NCBI GenBank assembly: GCA_963969495.1
Contig: OZ018322.1
Location: 156,270,848 to 156,334,847, forward strand
From: Ceratothoa steindachneri
Taxonomy: Eukaryota; Arthropoda; Malacostraca; Isopoda; Cymothoidae
Length of the DNA stretch: 64,000 bases
Direction: 5' to 3'
A model generated the notes under the pieces. It ran no database searches. It was not told the DNA's origin and saw only the letters and a list, made by a program, of their open reading frames with translations. Position numbers and translations under genes: made by a program. Positions 11,037 to 21,684 of the stretch are shown piece after piece (the first letter of the stretch is position 1; each line of letters opens with the position of its first letter).

Positions 11037-11201
11037 CACGACCATCCCGTGGCCCAGCCCGTGATTACACCTACACAGGCAACCCTGGAATCCCATGCAG
11101 CCATCCCCCTGGAAACCCCTATCGACCCGGAGTTCCAAGCCTTTCGGATTGAAAAGTTTGCCCGCGCCCAGAAGGAGTGCGCAACTCTCCCTCCCCTTTG
11201 A

Positions 11202-12420
11202 GAGAAAAATAAAACCCTCGAGCGTGAGTCCACCCGAGGTAACAAACGAGTGTCTTATCTCGTGAAGGAGGATTTATTTTATCGTGCCTGCTTGGATGTC
11301 ACCGCCCAAGAAACACATGTCTTATGTGTTCCCCGTGAATACATCCCGCAAGTATTGAAGCTCTCTCATGACAGTTTATTCGCCCGCCATTTTAGCCATA
11401 ATAAGACCGCGCAACGAGTCTTCAAGTATTTATTTTGTCCAGGTGCAGCCAGAGATATCACCGAATATTGTTGGTCATGTGATATCTGCTAAAAGACGTC
11501 CGCAAAAGGGCGGGTTAAGCCAGCCCCTCTTCAGAGAGGCCCCATCATCCCCGAGCCCTTCTCCTGAGTGGCTATCGACCTGATTGGCCCTATTCACCCC
11601 AATTCAAGCGAAGGACATTGCTATGTCCTCACCTTGGTAGACTTCACTACCCGTTTCCCAGAATCAGTCCCCCTCAAGAAGATTGATAGTATCACGTGCG
11701 CCGAAGCACTGATCTCCATATTCTCGCGCGTGGGAATTCCCAAGGAGGTACTGTCAGATCGAGGGAGACAGTTTACTTCCGAACTCATAAAATATGTAGG
11801 CAAGCTTCTGATGGTAAAACCTTTGTTTACTACCCCTTACCATCCGGCTGGGAACGGTATTTGCGAAAAATTAAACGGGACCCTTAAATCAGTTCTTAAA
11901 AGGCTCTGCATTGACCAGCCCTGAAAATGGTACCGATACTTGCCGGTTTCCCTTATCGGGTGCAGAGAGATCCCTTATAGAACCCTTGGATTCGCCCCTT
12001 TAGAGCTTTTGTTCGGACGGAACGTGTACGGCCTCCTCAGCATCCTGAACGAACTCTTTATTAATCCCCAAATGGACGAGGAAATACAGACCTTCTACTC
12101 TTATCTCCTGGATTTGAGAAAAAGGTTAGAACAGTGTGCTAATCTAGCCTATAAGAACGCGGATGTGAATTTAGAGAGGTATAAGACCCACTTTAACCTT
12201 AAGTCACGAGAACAAAAATTCAAGCCTAAAGGGGGAGGTGCTGTTACTACTTCTCACGGAAAGCAACAAACTCCTTATCCAGTGGAAGGGACCCTACCCT
12301 GTCCTCGATGCTAGAGGGCCCGTGGATTACCTCATCTGTACTCCGGTGGGAGCGAAGGTTTTCCACGTGAATATGTTAAAAAGGTATCACTGGCGCGCAC
12401 GTACTCACAACTTGTAAGCC
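11202..12420 (+). pseudogene. Gypsy B integrase, located upstream of RT
   Basis: The zinc domain at 11250-11492 carries His residues in LSHDSLFARHFSHNKT and Cys residues in CWSCDIC. The core at 11568-11924 shows MAIDLIGP, VLSDRGRQFTSELI and HPAGNGICEKLNGTLK, so the D, D, E triad is recognisable. The region continues (11940-12314) with APLELLFGRN and the alpha-helical tail, then a frameshifted GPY/F module at 12275-12400 (KGPYPVLDARGPVDYLI, KVFHVNMLKRYH). Stops lie between the zinc domain and core and after codon QP. Finding a whole integrase here, before the RT, fixes the element's unusual order. Confidence 0.9.
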
Positions 12421-12437
12421 CCAGACGAAGAATCCCA

Positions 12438-13314
12438 ATGGAAGAAGCATATCCCGCTAGCCCCCTCAACGTCTTTCAAGTAGTTTGTATTGAGTCAGTT
12501 AATGAATATCCCCTTCCGTCACTACCCGAATTTCCAAATCCATCTGAGGCGACCGCACTTGACGGTTGCCCCTGGCTAGTTCCCTACTCCAAGAATCAGC
12601 TGCAGCAGTTGCTGAGCGGATTCGACGATGCATTTCTAACACACCTGGCTGTTCTAATCAATTTGAGCACGACATTGTCCTCATTACCCAAGAAGCCGTC
12701 CGCTACAAGCCATATCCCGAACCCATCCACCTTAGGAAAGCTTTCAACGAAGAGGTGGATAATCTGGTAGCGTTAGATATAAAAGAACCCTCTGCGTCCG
12801 ATTATTACTCCCCCATTGTTATGGTTCGCAAACCCGACCACACTTTCCGTATGTGGGTCAATTTTCGCAAGCTAAATTCGGTAACGGTGTTCAACGCAGA
12901 ACCCATTCCGCTAATAGATGAAAATCTCCATTTTTTCGAGGAAATGAACTTCATTTCTGAATTAGACCTTTGTAAGGCGTACTACCAAATTTCCCTTCGT
13001 CAAAAGGCCGCAAGTATACCGCCTTTCCCACATATAAGGGCCTCATGTAGTTCAAACGACTTTCCTTTGTGCTAGTCACTGCATGCAGCAATTATAACAG
13101 AATGATGCGAAGAATTGTGGACGGGCTGTCCCACGTCTCTTTATATTTTGACAACCTGTATGTAGCGACCGCTTCGTGGGACCAGCACCTGATCGCTCTA
13201 CGCGCCCTACTCAATGGGCTTCCTGAGCACGGGCTCACCCTGGGGATACTAAGTGCCACTTCGCTTATTATACGATTAAGTATATGGGATTCAAGATCAG
13301 TAAAAATCAGATGA
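12438..13314 (+). pseudogene. Gypsy B spacer and reverse transcriptase
   Basis: A spacer with NEYPLPSLPEFPN (12438-12600) is homologous to those in Gypsy A and C. RT follows in shifted frames: VRYKPYPEPIHL, SPIVMVRKPDHTFRM and WVNFRKLNSVT (fingers), ISELDLCKAYYQI (motif A with Asp, about 12955-12995), a damaged motif B region, and LYFDNLYVATASWDQH (13140-13185). Motif C is again YFDN, not YxDD. At least three frame changes inactivate it. Confidence 0.85.
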
Positions 13315-13976
13315 GCCCCTAGGAATTAAAAGTCCAAGCCATCGTTGAGATGCCCCTCACCCGCACAAAGAAACAGTTAAGATCATTTATGGGATCGGTC
13401 TCATTTTACCGCTGCTTCATTCCAAACTTCGCGTCAATCGCCGCACCGATAACTGCCCTGCTTCAAAAAACTCCCCGGATCCCCTCTCGTGGGACCCCCA
13501 AACCTCCGCCAGGTTCCATCAGCTAAAGAACCAGCTAACGTCCGCTCCCATTCTGAGGCTCCCGAACCCGACTAAGCCTTTCGGCATTAGGATCGATGTC
13601 AGTGATGAAGGGATTGGATGTGTCCTCCTTCAATATGCTGATAACGGAGACAGCCACCCAGTGGCTTACGCGAGTAGAAAGCTTTTACCACGTGAGTGAA
13701 ATTATTCGGTAATAGAACGGGAGGCCTTGGCAATAGTCTGGGGGGTTATCAAGATCAGTATATACTTAATAGGAAAGCCTTTGTTAGTGGAAACAGAGCA
13801 CCCCCCCTTGTCGTTTCTGAGAAATACGAAAAGTCAGAATGGGCGCATCATGAGGTGGTTACTGATACTCCAACAATATCAGTTTAAAATATTGTAAGTC
13901 CGCGGCCGGGACAACTGGATTGCAGACAATTTGAGTCGTAACCCGGAGGCAGAAGGAGCCGACGAGCCACTAAATT
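13315..13976 (+). pseudogene. Gypsy B RT thumb and RNase H
   Basis: KVQAIVEMPLTRTKKQLRSF and SFYRCFIPNFASIAAP give the RT thumb/connection (13330-13460). RNase H runs from about 13570: FGIRIDVSDEGIGCVLLQY, PVAYASRKLLP, VIEREALAIVWGVI (catalytic Glu kept), TEHPPLSFLRN (His block with Glu in place of Asp), IMRWLLILQQYQF and DNLSRNPEAE. It ends in a stop at about 13974. Stops near 13696 and 13886 break it. Confidence 0.85.
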
Positions 13977-14053
13977 AAAATAACTGTAAATATGGTATTT
14001 CTCCTATAACCTAGAGGTTGAATGCTTGACAAAAGTGTGCCAATATTATAAAC

Positions 14054-14119
<66 letters not shown>

Positions 14120-14484
14120 CCTGATTAATGTTCTTAATTATGATTTTTTTCTTTTGGTCAACTAAATTGTTTAGTCTTTAGTCTCATATTTATACATCCA
14201 TTTAATTGTATCCTTTTTTTTGGTTCCACTGAAATGTCACCAATGTTCTCCTGTGACTTTTTTTTTTTGTTTGAAATTGTAGTAGTTAAATTGTCTCTAG
14301 AATTGACTCGTTTAAGGGTTATGTCCGTAAATTCCCTGATGAGCTCAGATTAACGTTTTTTTGAGTGTACACCTTTCATAGAGGGTCAGAATTTTCCTAG
14401 ACCTTTGATAATTCTAGTTTGACGGGTTGGGATGATCCTTTCCTAGGCAACTGATCTGTAAAGCATCATCTTTCGGTTGGGAGA
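13977..14484. other. Gypsy B 3' untranslated region
   Basis: Non-coding, between RNase H and the 3' LTR; it contains a (TA)n tract. A purine-rich GGTTGGGAGA abuts the LTR start at 14475-14484 and is a weak polypurine-tract candidate. Confidence 0.55.
14057..14117. repeat. (TA)n microsatellite
   Basis: About 30 uninterrupted TA units inside the Gypsy B 3' untranslated region. Confidence 0.95.
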
Positions 14485-15523
14485 TGTGTGGGGGAATTCC
14501 ACGTGGAATTTCTTTTCTAGCACGCAAGTTCCATGTGCTGGATATGGTTCTGTTATGCTTAAATTGGTCAGCCTACCCCCCTCCGCCCCCTTGCCTTCCA
14601 CAAGCGGCAGCCTCGAACCGCGTCCACCACGGTCCACCTTTACACGGGTTACAATCGCCTCAGCAAGAATATTCGAGGCCATTTGAGAATAGAGCTGTTT
14701 CCCACTTACCCCCGCGGGGAGAGCCTCGGACATATATAATGCTCGTCTCCCATAAGGCAGACACAGAGTTGAGAAGTCTCGCCCGGACCCAAGAAGATTC
14801 CCCTAGTTCCAAGTCAGGTGCTAACAACAAAGGAAAGTGACGGCTGAACTATTTGTGTATTGGAATTAGCCCCAGCCAGTGAGGTAATTCCATTTAACGA
14901 TTGATACCGAGCGAATTTTCCGACTTCACTCATCAACGCCTGTCAAAGCCCTCCTCGTTCGCACCTATTTTACGGGTGGCCGAAATACTCTCCTCTGGAC
15001 CTGACGTTATCGCCCCTCCCCCCCCCAATTTTTTGAGGAGAACCGTCATCACTTCAACTTCACTCTCAGAACCTCCGAGCGGCCTCGCCTCACGTGCAGA
15101 AGACATCCGTGAAGCCTTACCCCGACGTCTCACCCGAAATCCTCCGTAAGCCAACCTCTCTCCCCCTTCAGTAACCCATTGAAGTTATTTCCCCCAATTT
15201 GAATAGTCTCCTCCCGTAATACATTAATTTTTAATTTTATAATCTGATGCATTACTATGCAATTCCCCTCCTCTGATGCAATTTTACCCATTAATTCTCT
15301 CATTTTTATGTAAATATAATTATATTTTTGTCCATGCCTCTTTAAATAACCTATGAGCTTTGCCATTGCCCAAATTTTACCTGACCTCGTTGCACTCTTT
15401 CTCGCCGTTCCGCCCGTCGAAACTCGTGGCGCTCCGTCCTCTTGTCGGTTTGCCTTTAAGTTATTGGTCGCTTCCCCATAGATATAATATGGTATTGATT
15501 TAATATAATGTCATACAACGACA
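14485..15523 (+). repeat. Gypsy B 3' LTR
   Basis: 1039 bp, TGTGTGGGGGAATTCCACG to ...ATACAACGACA. It matches 7986-9040 with scattered substitutions and a few small indels, including one deletion of about 40 bp around 15275. The divergence marks an older insertion than Gypsy C. Confidence 0.9.
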
Positions 15524-16812
15524 GAGTATTACTTTTTATCGATGAAAGCCCCGCAGGCGGCTTTTTCTAGTCGGAGCAGAACATCTGACGTGGAGTGAAA
15601 GTTGTGGAAGCTGCATTGTGCAGAAGACAGATGGCCTTCCCTGTCCATAAAAAAAGGCTAATCTAAAATTTATTAATTTCTCCATCAACTTGCACACGCA
15701 GGAGGTTAGAGAAATTGGGCAGAAACTTGCCAGGATAGAGTCTTCTCTTCCCGGTTTGCAAAAGCCTAGCAGAGTAGGTATTCGCCAGGAGTCTGGGAGG
15801 ATACCCTCTATCCAGATCATGTTGAACAATTCTAACCAAACCCAGATATCGGAGCAGCGAGAGGTAAGGAAAGGGGGGGGGACGTGCACGAGCAAGAGGG
15901 AAAGGCAACTCCCTCAATATAAAACTGTCGTTGGAGGGTTCTGTGCCTCTATGGGTAGAGTTCAGTCGGCGGCCTTCCGCGACATCACCACGCGCATTGA
16001 CTGCTGGCGGAGCAGCATCCCGGATAGAGAATGCGGAGCAAGCGGTCGCGAAGGATTCCACCACGGACACAGGATCCCAAGTTGCTTTCCTATTCTGATG
16101 GAGAACGGGAAAAGCATCCTGCGAAAGCCTGACCTGAATCCTTTTGGCTTGATTCAACACCTCTGCTAGAGGGGTCTTCCCGTTAAGTGAAGACACGTAT
16201 GCCCGCTAAGAAGAGCGGCAGGCGTGCTTCGAAATATTCCGAAACCTAGTCCTCGTTCGACGAAATTCACTGACATTGAAATCGTTTGGGCTACGCTAAT
16301 AGCACATGTAGACATAACGCTTCTGTTTGATGGCCGTTTCACACTCGGCTGACAAGCACGGGAGCAGTTGGCGTGCAAAACAGCCAGACGTTCCTAGGAA
16401 TAATAGGTAGGCCCACGGTGATGAGGTTGGGGGAGAAGAACTCAGTGGTATCATCTACCGACCTAAACTCTTCGACTGAGAAAAAATTAGTCATTTCCTG
16501 AAATGCGAACCCCTCACCCGCGCCAAGCACTACCGGGGCGGGCTCTCAGGCGGCAGCAGATGCCGAGAGAAAATCATACTTAAAGGGAAAGGTATCAGTA
16601 CCATGAAGATAATCGACTACATCTCACCCGAAATCAGGCTGTGCATACGGAGAGCACAAGGGTGTGAACTCTTTGTGCCAACAGCTCTACCAGGGGAGCG
16701 CCCTGGGTGGGTAACACTCCCAGAATCTTTCCGAATGGGTGCCAAAACAACCTTGCTCATAGGCCTGGAGGGGCCAGGAATAGAGGGTGTCTTTCTTAGC
16801 ATTGATACATAG
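15524..16812 (-). pseudogene. LINE1 ORF2, 5' portion: endonuclease remnant and RT N-terminus
   Basis: Minus-strand frames at 16196-15540 read YVSSLNGKTPLAEVLNQAKR, WDPVSVVESFATACSA, RELPFPLARARP, LELFNMIWIEGILPDSWR, FCKPGREDSILASFCPISLT and CVCKLMEKLINFRL. They end with RLEKAACGAFIDK at the Gypsy B boundary. This is the RT N-terminus of a Jockey-like LINE. 16812-16200 contains weak endonuclease-like text (DDTTEFFSPN and a decayed junction). Gypsy B interrupts it a few codons before FDLEKAYDT, which resumes at 7979. Confidence 0.8.
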
Positions 16813-16814
16813 GA

Positions 16815-17750
16815 TGCTCCAGGCAGCAACAAGACCAAGTGAGAGACCAAATGAGAGACAATCCTGGCCTTGAACGGCCACGATTTCCTTCTCAACGAGA
16901 TACGCACCACATTCCTTCGAAGAAGCGGGGTGCGGATCTCTGCAAATAATTAATACACTTGGCTACACACGATTTGGACTTATCGTTTGCGGCCTTGGAC
17001 CAATTTACATAGACTTCGGGTAACACTTACCTTACGCGTTTAGAGGAGCGATTCATATGGCCAAGGAGGTGGCAATAGTACCACCTCCGCGGCAGTGGCA
17101 CGAATGCCTTCATGAGGTAGCGATATCAAGCGTCACTCACCGACTCAGGCAGCTTGTCACAGTCGAACGTGACGAAGAGCGTAAGAGTGGATATCGAAGC
17201 CCGACTTCTCCATGGTCGGCCAGATCTAAGGTTATGTCATTTATGGATTAGTCCACGAATTCCCTCGCATAAACCACTCCTTTCACGATTTTATGGTAGA
17301 GTGCGACGTCCCACTCACCAGCGTGCCATCAAGTGTCCAAAGGGCACTAATCATGGCTGCCCGGGAGGAATTCGACGCATAGGCCAAAAGGATCTCAAAG
17401 CTAACTTGCTGCCATCAGTGCAGCGAATAAAGAAGCATTTGAAGCCAGTGGGCTCGAAAACGCCAGGTAACCTCTGAGTGAGGGGCCCTTACGTAATTGA
17501 GGCTCCACTCTGTCCAATTTTCGTCTTAGTTTATAGATCCCCTCCCGTGGGGGTGACGGGGCCAGACGTGATGATATCGGCTTTGTCGCTTACCGAATCA
17601 ATAGCAGATCCGTCTGTTCACAAGGCTCCGACGGAGGAGGAGAAGCCACGCGTTTTTTTGTGTATTTCCATTTCTTTTCATTTTAAGAGAGGAGGGCGGG
17701 GAATGAACTTGCTTCTCCCCTCTGTGGCAGGAGTCCCTATGTAAGATTGA
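16815..17750 (-). pseudogene. LINE1 ORF1 (gag-like nucleic-acid-binding protein)
   Basis: On the minus strand, frames read EGIRGLIHKWHNLRSGR, LFVTFDCDKLPESV and KAFVPLPRRWYYCHLLGHM (17280-17050). They are followed by a decayed second knuckle and ECGAYLVEKEIVAVQGQDC (about 16920-16860). The order of a VTFD..LPESV strand, PLPRRCYRC.QFGH knuckle and SSKEC.AY..EKE..AV is typical of ORF1 in Jockey-clade LINEs. Several Cys positions are lost and the frame is broken repeatedly. Confidence 0.7.
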
Positions 17751-18960
17751 CCAGCCTCAGCAAGATCCTTCTTGAAATGGAGACAGTTTTGGGTGTCACA
17801 GGGGCACCAGCATGGGAAAAGGATCCTTCCTCTCCTTGTAAGGGCTTGGAAGCCCAAGCCGTCTGAGGAAGATCTTGCAGAGGGGCGGACCCGCGTTTAA
17901 TGCTTGGTACCGAGCCCAGGTTCGATCCCAGGCAAGACCCTACCATCTGTTGCTGAGTCACCTCAGGGACTATGTCTATCTCATGGGGAGGGGGCACCAT
18001 GTGGCTATTCCCCCCGGCGAACCGGCATCCTTCGAGGAAGAGAGAGGGGGTACGTACATTGACCCCTGTAGACTCGTAGTGCACGAGTGCAGGATGTTAG
18101 GAGGTAAGAAACATCGGGCCCTGCCATCCCCTGCCCCTCTGAAGGGGTGGGCAATATCAACGTGCTTCCAACGGGAGTGATATGAAAAGAGGGAGGCATA
18201 TAAGGTCTCCTCCAGAGAAGGGGATTAGTTGGAGTCCCCTATACTCGTAGGCCTAGAAGAGGAGTAAGCCTCCTTTTCGGTAGACAAAGTTTGCGGATGC
18301 CCTGAGAGAACACAGGGTGTGGAACCTCTATTTTTTCAGTGGCTCTGGTGATGGTATAGGGGATAGTAATGGGAGAGAATTTAGTGTGATAACTCATTAT
18401 TTGCCATAGTAACCCTATGCATTTCACCTCACGCAGTAGCCCACTCTGTGAGGGAGGAATACAGGGTCGGCAGAACGAGTTGCCTCCATTTTAGGCGACT
18501 CCTTACGCCTAGTTACCTGGCGGCCTATCGGTATGGCGTCTCCACTTTACGCAAAGCGTAAAGTCGATGGACTGTGAAAAGGTGAGACATAAAGGGGATG
18601 TAAGGAAGGTATAAGTTGCGATGAAGCAGGTTGTTAAAAACCCACCACCCAAGACCGGAGTTGAGGGGTGAGTGAACGTTGTTCCCTCTCCTGTCAGCCT
18701 TCATCCGGGATAATTCGGTGAGAGGAAACTAGTTTTGTCTACCCTGTGAAATTAGAGGCAGAACAGAGAAAGGTGTGGGAAAGGTTGTAGGGAAAGTGAG
18801 AAGTAGGGTAAAAACACAGGCTGTCAGAAAGAAACAGAAGAGGTTAAGCTGGGACGGATAGGGCGCTGAGTCCCGTCTGCATGGCGGCCAAGAAGACAAA
18901 TCGCTGCACCTCTTATGGGGAGTAGAACCAATAATACAACGAGGCCTTCATAGAGAGGAG
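17751..18960 (-). other. Probable 5' region of LINE1
   Basis: GC-richer than the DNA to its right and continuous with ORF1. A 115-codon minus-strand frame at 17737-18084 could be the ORF1 N-terminus but has no motif I know. The composition change near 18960 is a plausible 5' edge; no target duplication was found. Confidence 0.4.
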
Positions 18961-20900
18961 AGAATGAAGCTACTGAACATAATAATTTCAAAATAGCAGG
19001 AAAGTCATAAAAATCACTATGAAATGGAAATTGATTAACCCATCCAAATTGTCCAAAGAGAAGGCCATAGAAAACAGATTATTTCCAAGTTTCCCAAGGA
19101 TTGACAAAGGTGGATAAGAGGAGGAAAAATAAATCTACACCTAAATAGCTGAAGTATTACCATAGAATAGCATATCGACAAATATAACCAGAATAGTAAT
19201 AGGAAAGAATAGATAGAGAGATCGAATCCTACATCAATTTTACTAAGAATAATTAATAAGACAATTTAAAGCCTTATATAAGAAATATATATATATATAA
19301 AAACAGAAATGAGTAATTTTCATGCGTAACTATCTTTTAACTTAATATCGTTAACTATAAATACGTACAATTGACAGAGAGTATCCTGATCGCCAGGCAA
19401 ATTAGCATCCGTTTGCAAAGATAATACTTCCTTCATTTTTTAGCAACTATTTCTCATTTACTATCACATTTACACATGGGGCTCCCAATAGATTTGTGGA
19501 ACATGGGTCAGGATACACAATAATGATCTAGAGTAGATAGAAGCTACACATCGTGGTTCCAATTCCGTGTTAAGCGGTAGGTTCCACGCCTAACACGTCC
19601 ACTGTGTTGTCTCCCATTCTATTTCCTCGATGTCCTGTCCTTAAAGTTTGTTCTTCCCCTCGCTCTCACTCCTACCCACCATACCAAATTATCTGGAACC
19701 TAATTAGGCTTGGACAGTGGGGTTGCGGGGGTACTCGATATGAGAACCCAACCTTGCATCTCTGTTTAGCCACTCTTTTGACGTCCAAATGGGGTTAGGG
19801 GGACTAGGGCAAATTCTTGGTATCTCACTTTTCTTTTCATTTCATTTCACCTTAAACCTTTTAGGATAACTTAGTTTGTTAGGAAATTTTATTCAAAATG
19901 TATTGTATATATTTTTTCAGGCTATTCAAAGATATATATGAGGCTGAATTTATACATAGTTATATGTGGCAGGTAGGAGTTGCTACCTAAGATAGGTACT
20001 CCATTGATAAGGATTTTGCATATAGCAAAGACCGTTTAAAATTAAATCCTATCTAGTTTACTAAGTTCATTTTGTAGATTTGATTTAGAAAGAATATTGT
20101 TATAATATGCTTAAAAATACTCTTCCTAAATTTGAATAATGCTTGGTATTATTTAGTGAGTGAATAAAACTAAGAGATTCAAATGGACCTTAACTAGCAG
20201 TCAACCGACCAATCAACCAAAACTGCAGATTTCTGACTCATAGTTTCTGCCCTGATCTCTTACTTAATTTATCAACCAACGAGATCTCTTCTCTCATAGA
20301 CTACTAATATCTGGTTGAAATATCTTTGGCGTTAAAGCTCAAACAATTGTTTATGTTTATAGTTTTTGACATTTTAGGAAAGCAAATAAAATAAGATCAT
20401 TAGCAAACTTTAATTAGAAGTTCCATTTCAAAAAATGATATCTTAAAAATAAACTATGTGTAAACCCGGGGACATAAGGTCCAATACAAAGAGAAATTTG
20501 CTAATTTAGTTCTGGGCCTCTAAATTTATTTGTTGTGAAATATATACCATCAGCTAATGTAATTAAAAACTTTGTATTTCTTGTCTTGGAGTTTAGATCG
20601 TTTGTGAGAATATGCATGATTGTATTTTTCTTTTATGTGATCATCCACGCTGTTATCTGTGGGTAGCGATTAATGAATAAGAGAGCTTACCCAAGATAAA
20701 AAACTATTGATTCACAATGTGTAGTTTTGCTTCACTATCACTTGATATATATTCCATGCAATCTGACAGCCACCATCAATACCAAAAACAAACAGAGGAA
20801 ACAAACACTAAAATTTTAAGCTGTTCTGACCTAGCATAAAAAATGGTGACGTTCAAGTAACTTTTAGGAAATGTTAATACAAGTCTTAATGCAAATAGTA
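18961..20900. other. AT-rich non-coding DNA
   Basis: No recognisable gene or repeat apart from a short (TA)n at about 19286-19300. Confidence 0.5.
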
Positions 20901-21684
20901 TCTGGAATGTATAAATACTTTAGTTAGTGGAAAAAATATTTAATCTTTTAGAAAAATATGAAAATTAAGCTCCTTTGGGCGTTTATGGTTAAGAATCAAT
21001 TGTCATAATTTATTTCTTCCTATGACAAGTTCAAATCTATAATATGCCTCATTGGCACAGTTCGTTATGGTAGTCCCCCAAAATAACTTGTTTTCCAAAC
21101 TGGGTACCACGTGCAACCTACCCTACCAAACGATGTATTGCAACACCTAGGGCATGAAAAATAACGAAGCACCCGGGATAGTCCTTCAAGATTTCGACGG
21201 ACTTAGAGCGATCCGTTGAAACTGGCATGTCACTAGTGTGACACGATATGTGCTCCAAAACATACAAATGAATTTGTCTCTGTGGTTGAGAAGCTTAATG
21301 AGTAGAGAAATGGCGTCTTGAGCAGAAGTAACTGGTACGAGAGTTATATTGCGTACTCTAACCAGTTTCCTTGCTATAAATTCGAAAAATTTATGGTATG
21401 ATTGGTCTCTCTTGTCCTCTTATTTTTTGGGGGAGTTTAAATTAGCCGCAGAGGAAATGTGAGTCCTTAGGTATTTGGAGAAAATTAAAACCTCGCTTAA
21501 AAGCATATGGTGAACTTTGTCAGCGATAAAATGAGTCAAATCTCCCCAGCATCCACGAGGAATCTCTTAACAGTGGACTTAGTGAAGTTAATGGCAGGCA
21601 AGTAGATACAGAGGTGGTGAATTGTGTTAACTAACCAAAAAAATATTCCAGCTGCGGATAGGTAACAATCCCATATATAATCTA
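20901..21684 (-). pseudogene. LINE2 (Jockey-like) 3' portion
   Basis: On the minus strand from 21684: DYIWDCYLSAAGIFFW, IHHLCIYLPAINF, STVKRFLVDAGEI. This follows the Jockey pattern DYG..VY.SA...L..IHH..LRL..GAF.TSPV.S..VDAGE found just after the RT domain. Further left the match fades; possible RNase H text is too decayed to call. Gypsy C interrupts the gene immediately before DY, and the upstream part lies at 27377-28190. Confidence 0.6.
21680..21684. repeat. Target-site duplication, left copy (ATCTA)
   Basis: ATCTA directly before the 5' LTR, identical to 27372-27376. A 5-bp duplication is usual for Ty3/gypsy integrases. Confidence 0.9.

Larger units (their letters stand above)
7986..15523 (+). 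mobile_element. Gypsy B: LTR retrotransposon, gag-PR-INT-RT-RH order
   Basis: A 7.5-kb element bounded by ~1.05-kb direct LTRs that start TGT and end CGACA. Domains in order: coiled-coil gag, capsid, CCHC zinc knuckle, protease, integrase (zinc domain, core, GPY/F tail), reverse transcriptase, RNase H. Integrase precedes RT, as in Ty1/copia and the Gmr1 lineage of Ty3/gypsy, while RT and RH sequences are gypsy-type. Flanks read GAGGTA on the left and GAGTA on the right, a possible 5-bp target duplication with one base inserted. It sits inside the RT gene of LINE1, in the opposite orientation. Many stops and frameshifts show it is dead. Confidence 0.9.

Noticed and set aside
17929..17939. tRNA/SINE B-box (GGTTCGATCCC)
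   Set aside because: No matching A-box at tRNA distance and the T-arm bases around it do not pair; it lies in LINE1 5' sequence.
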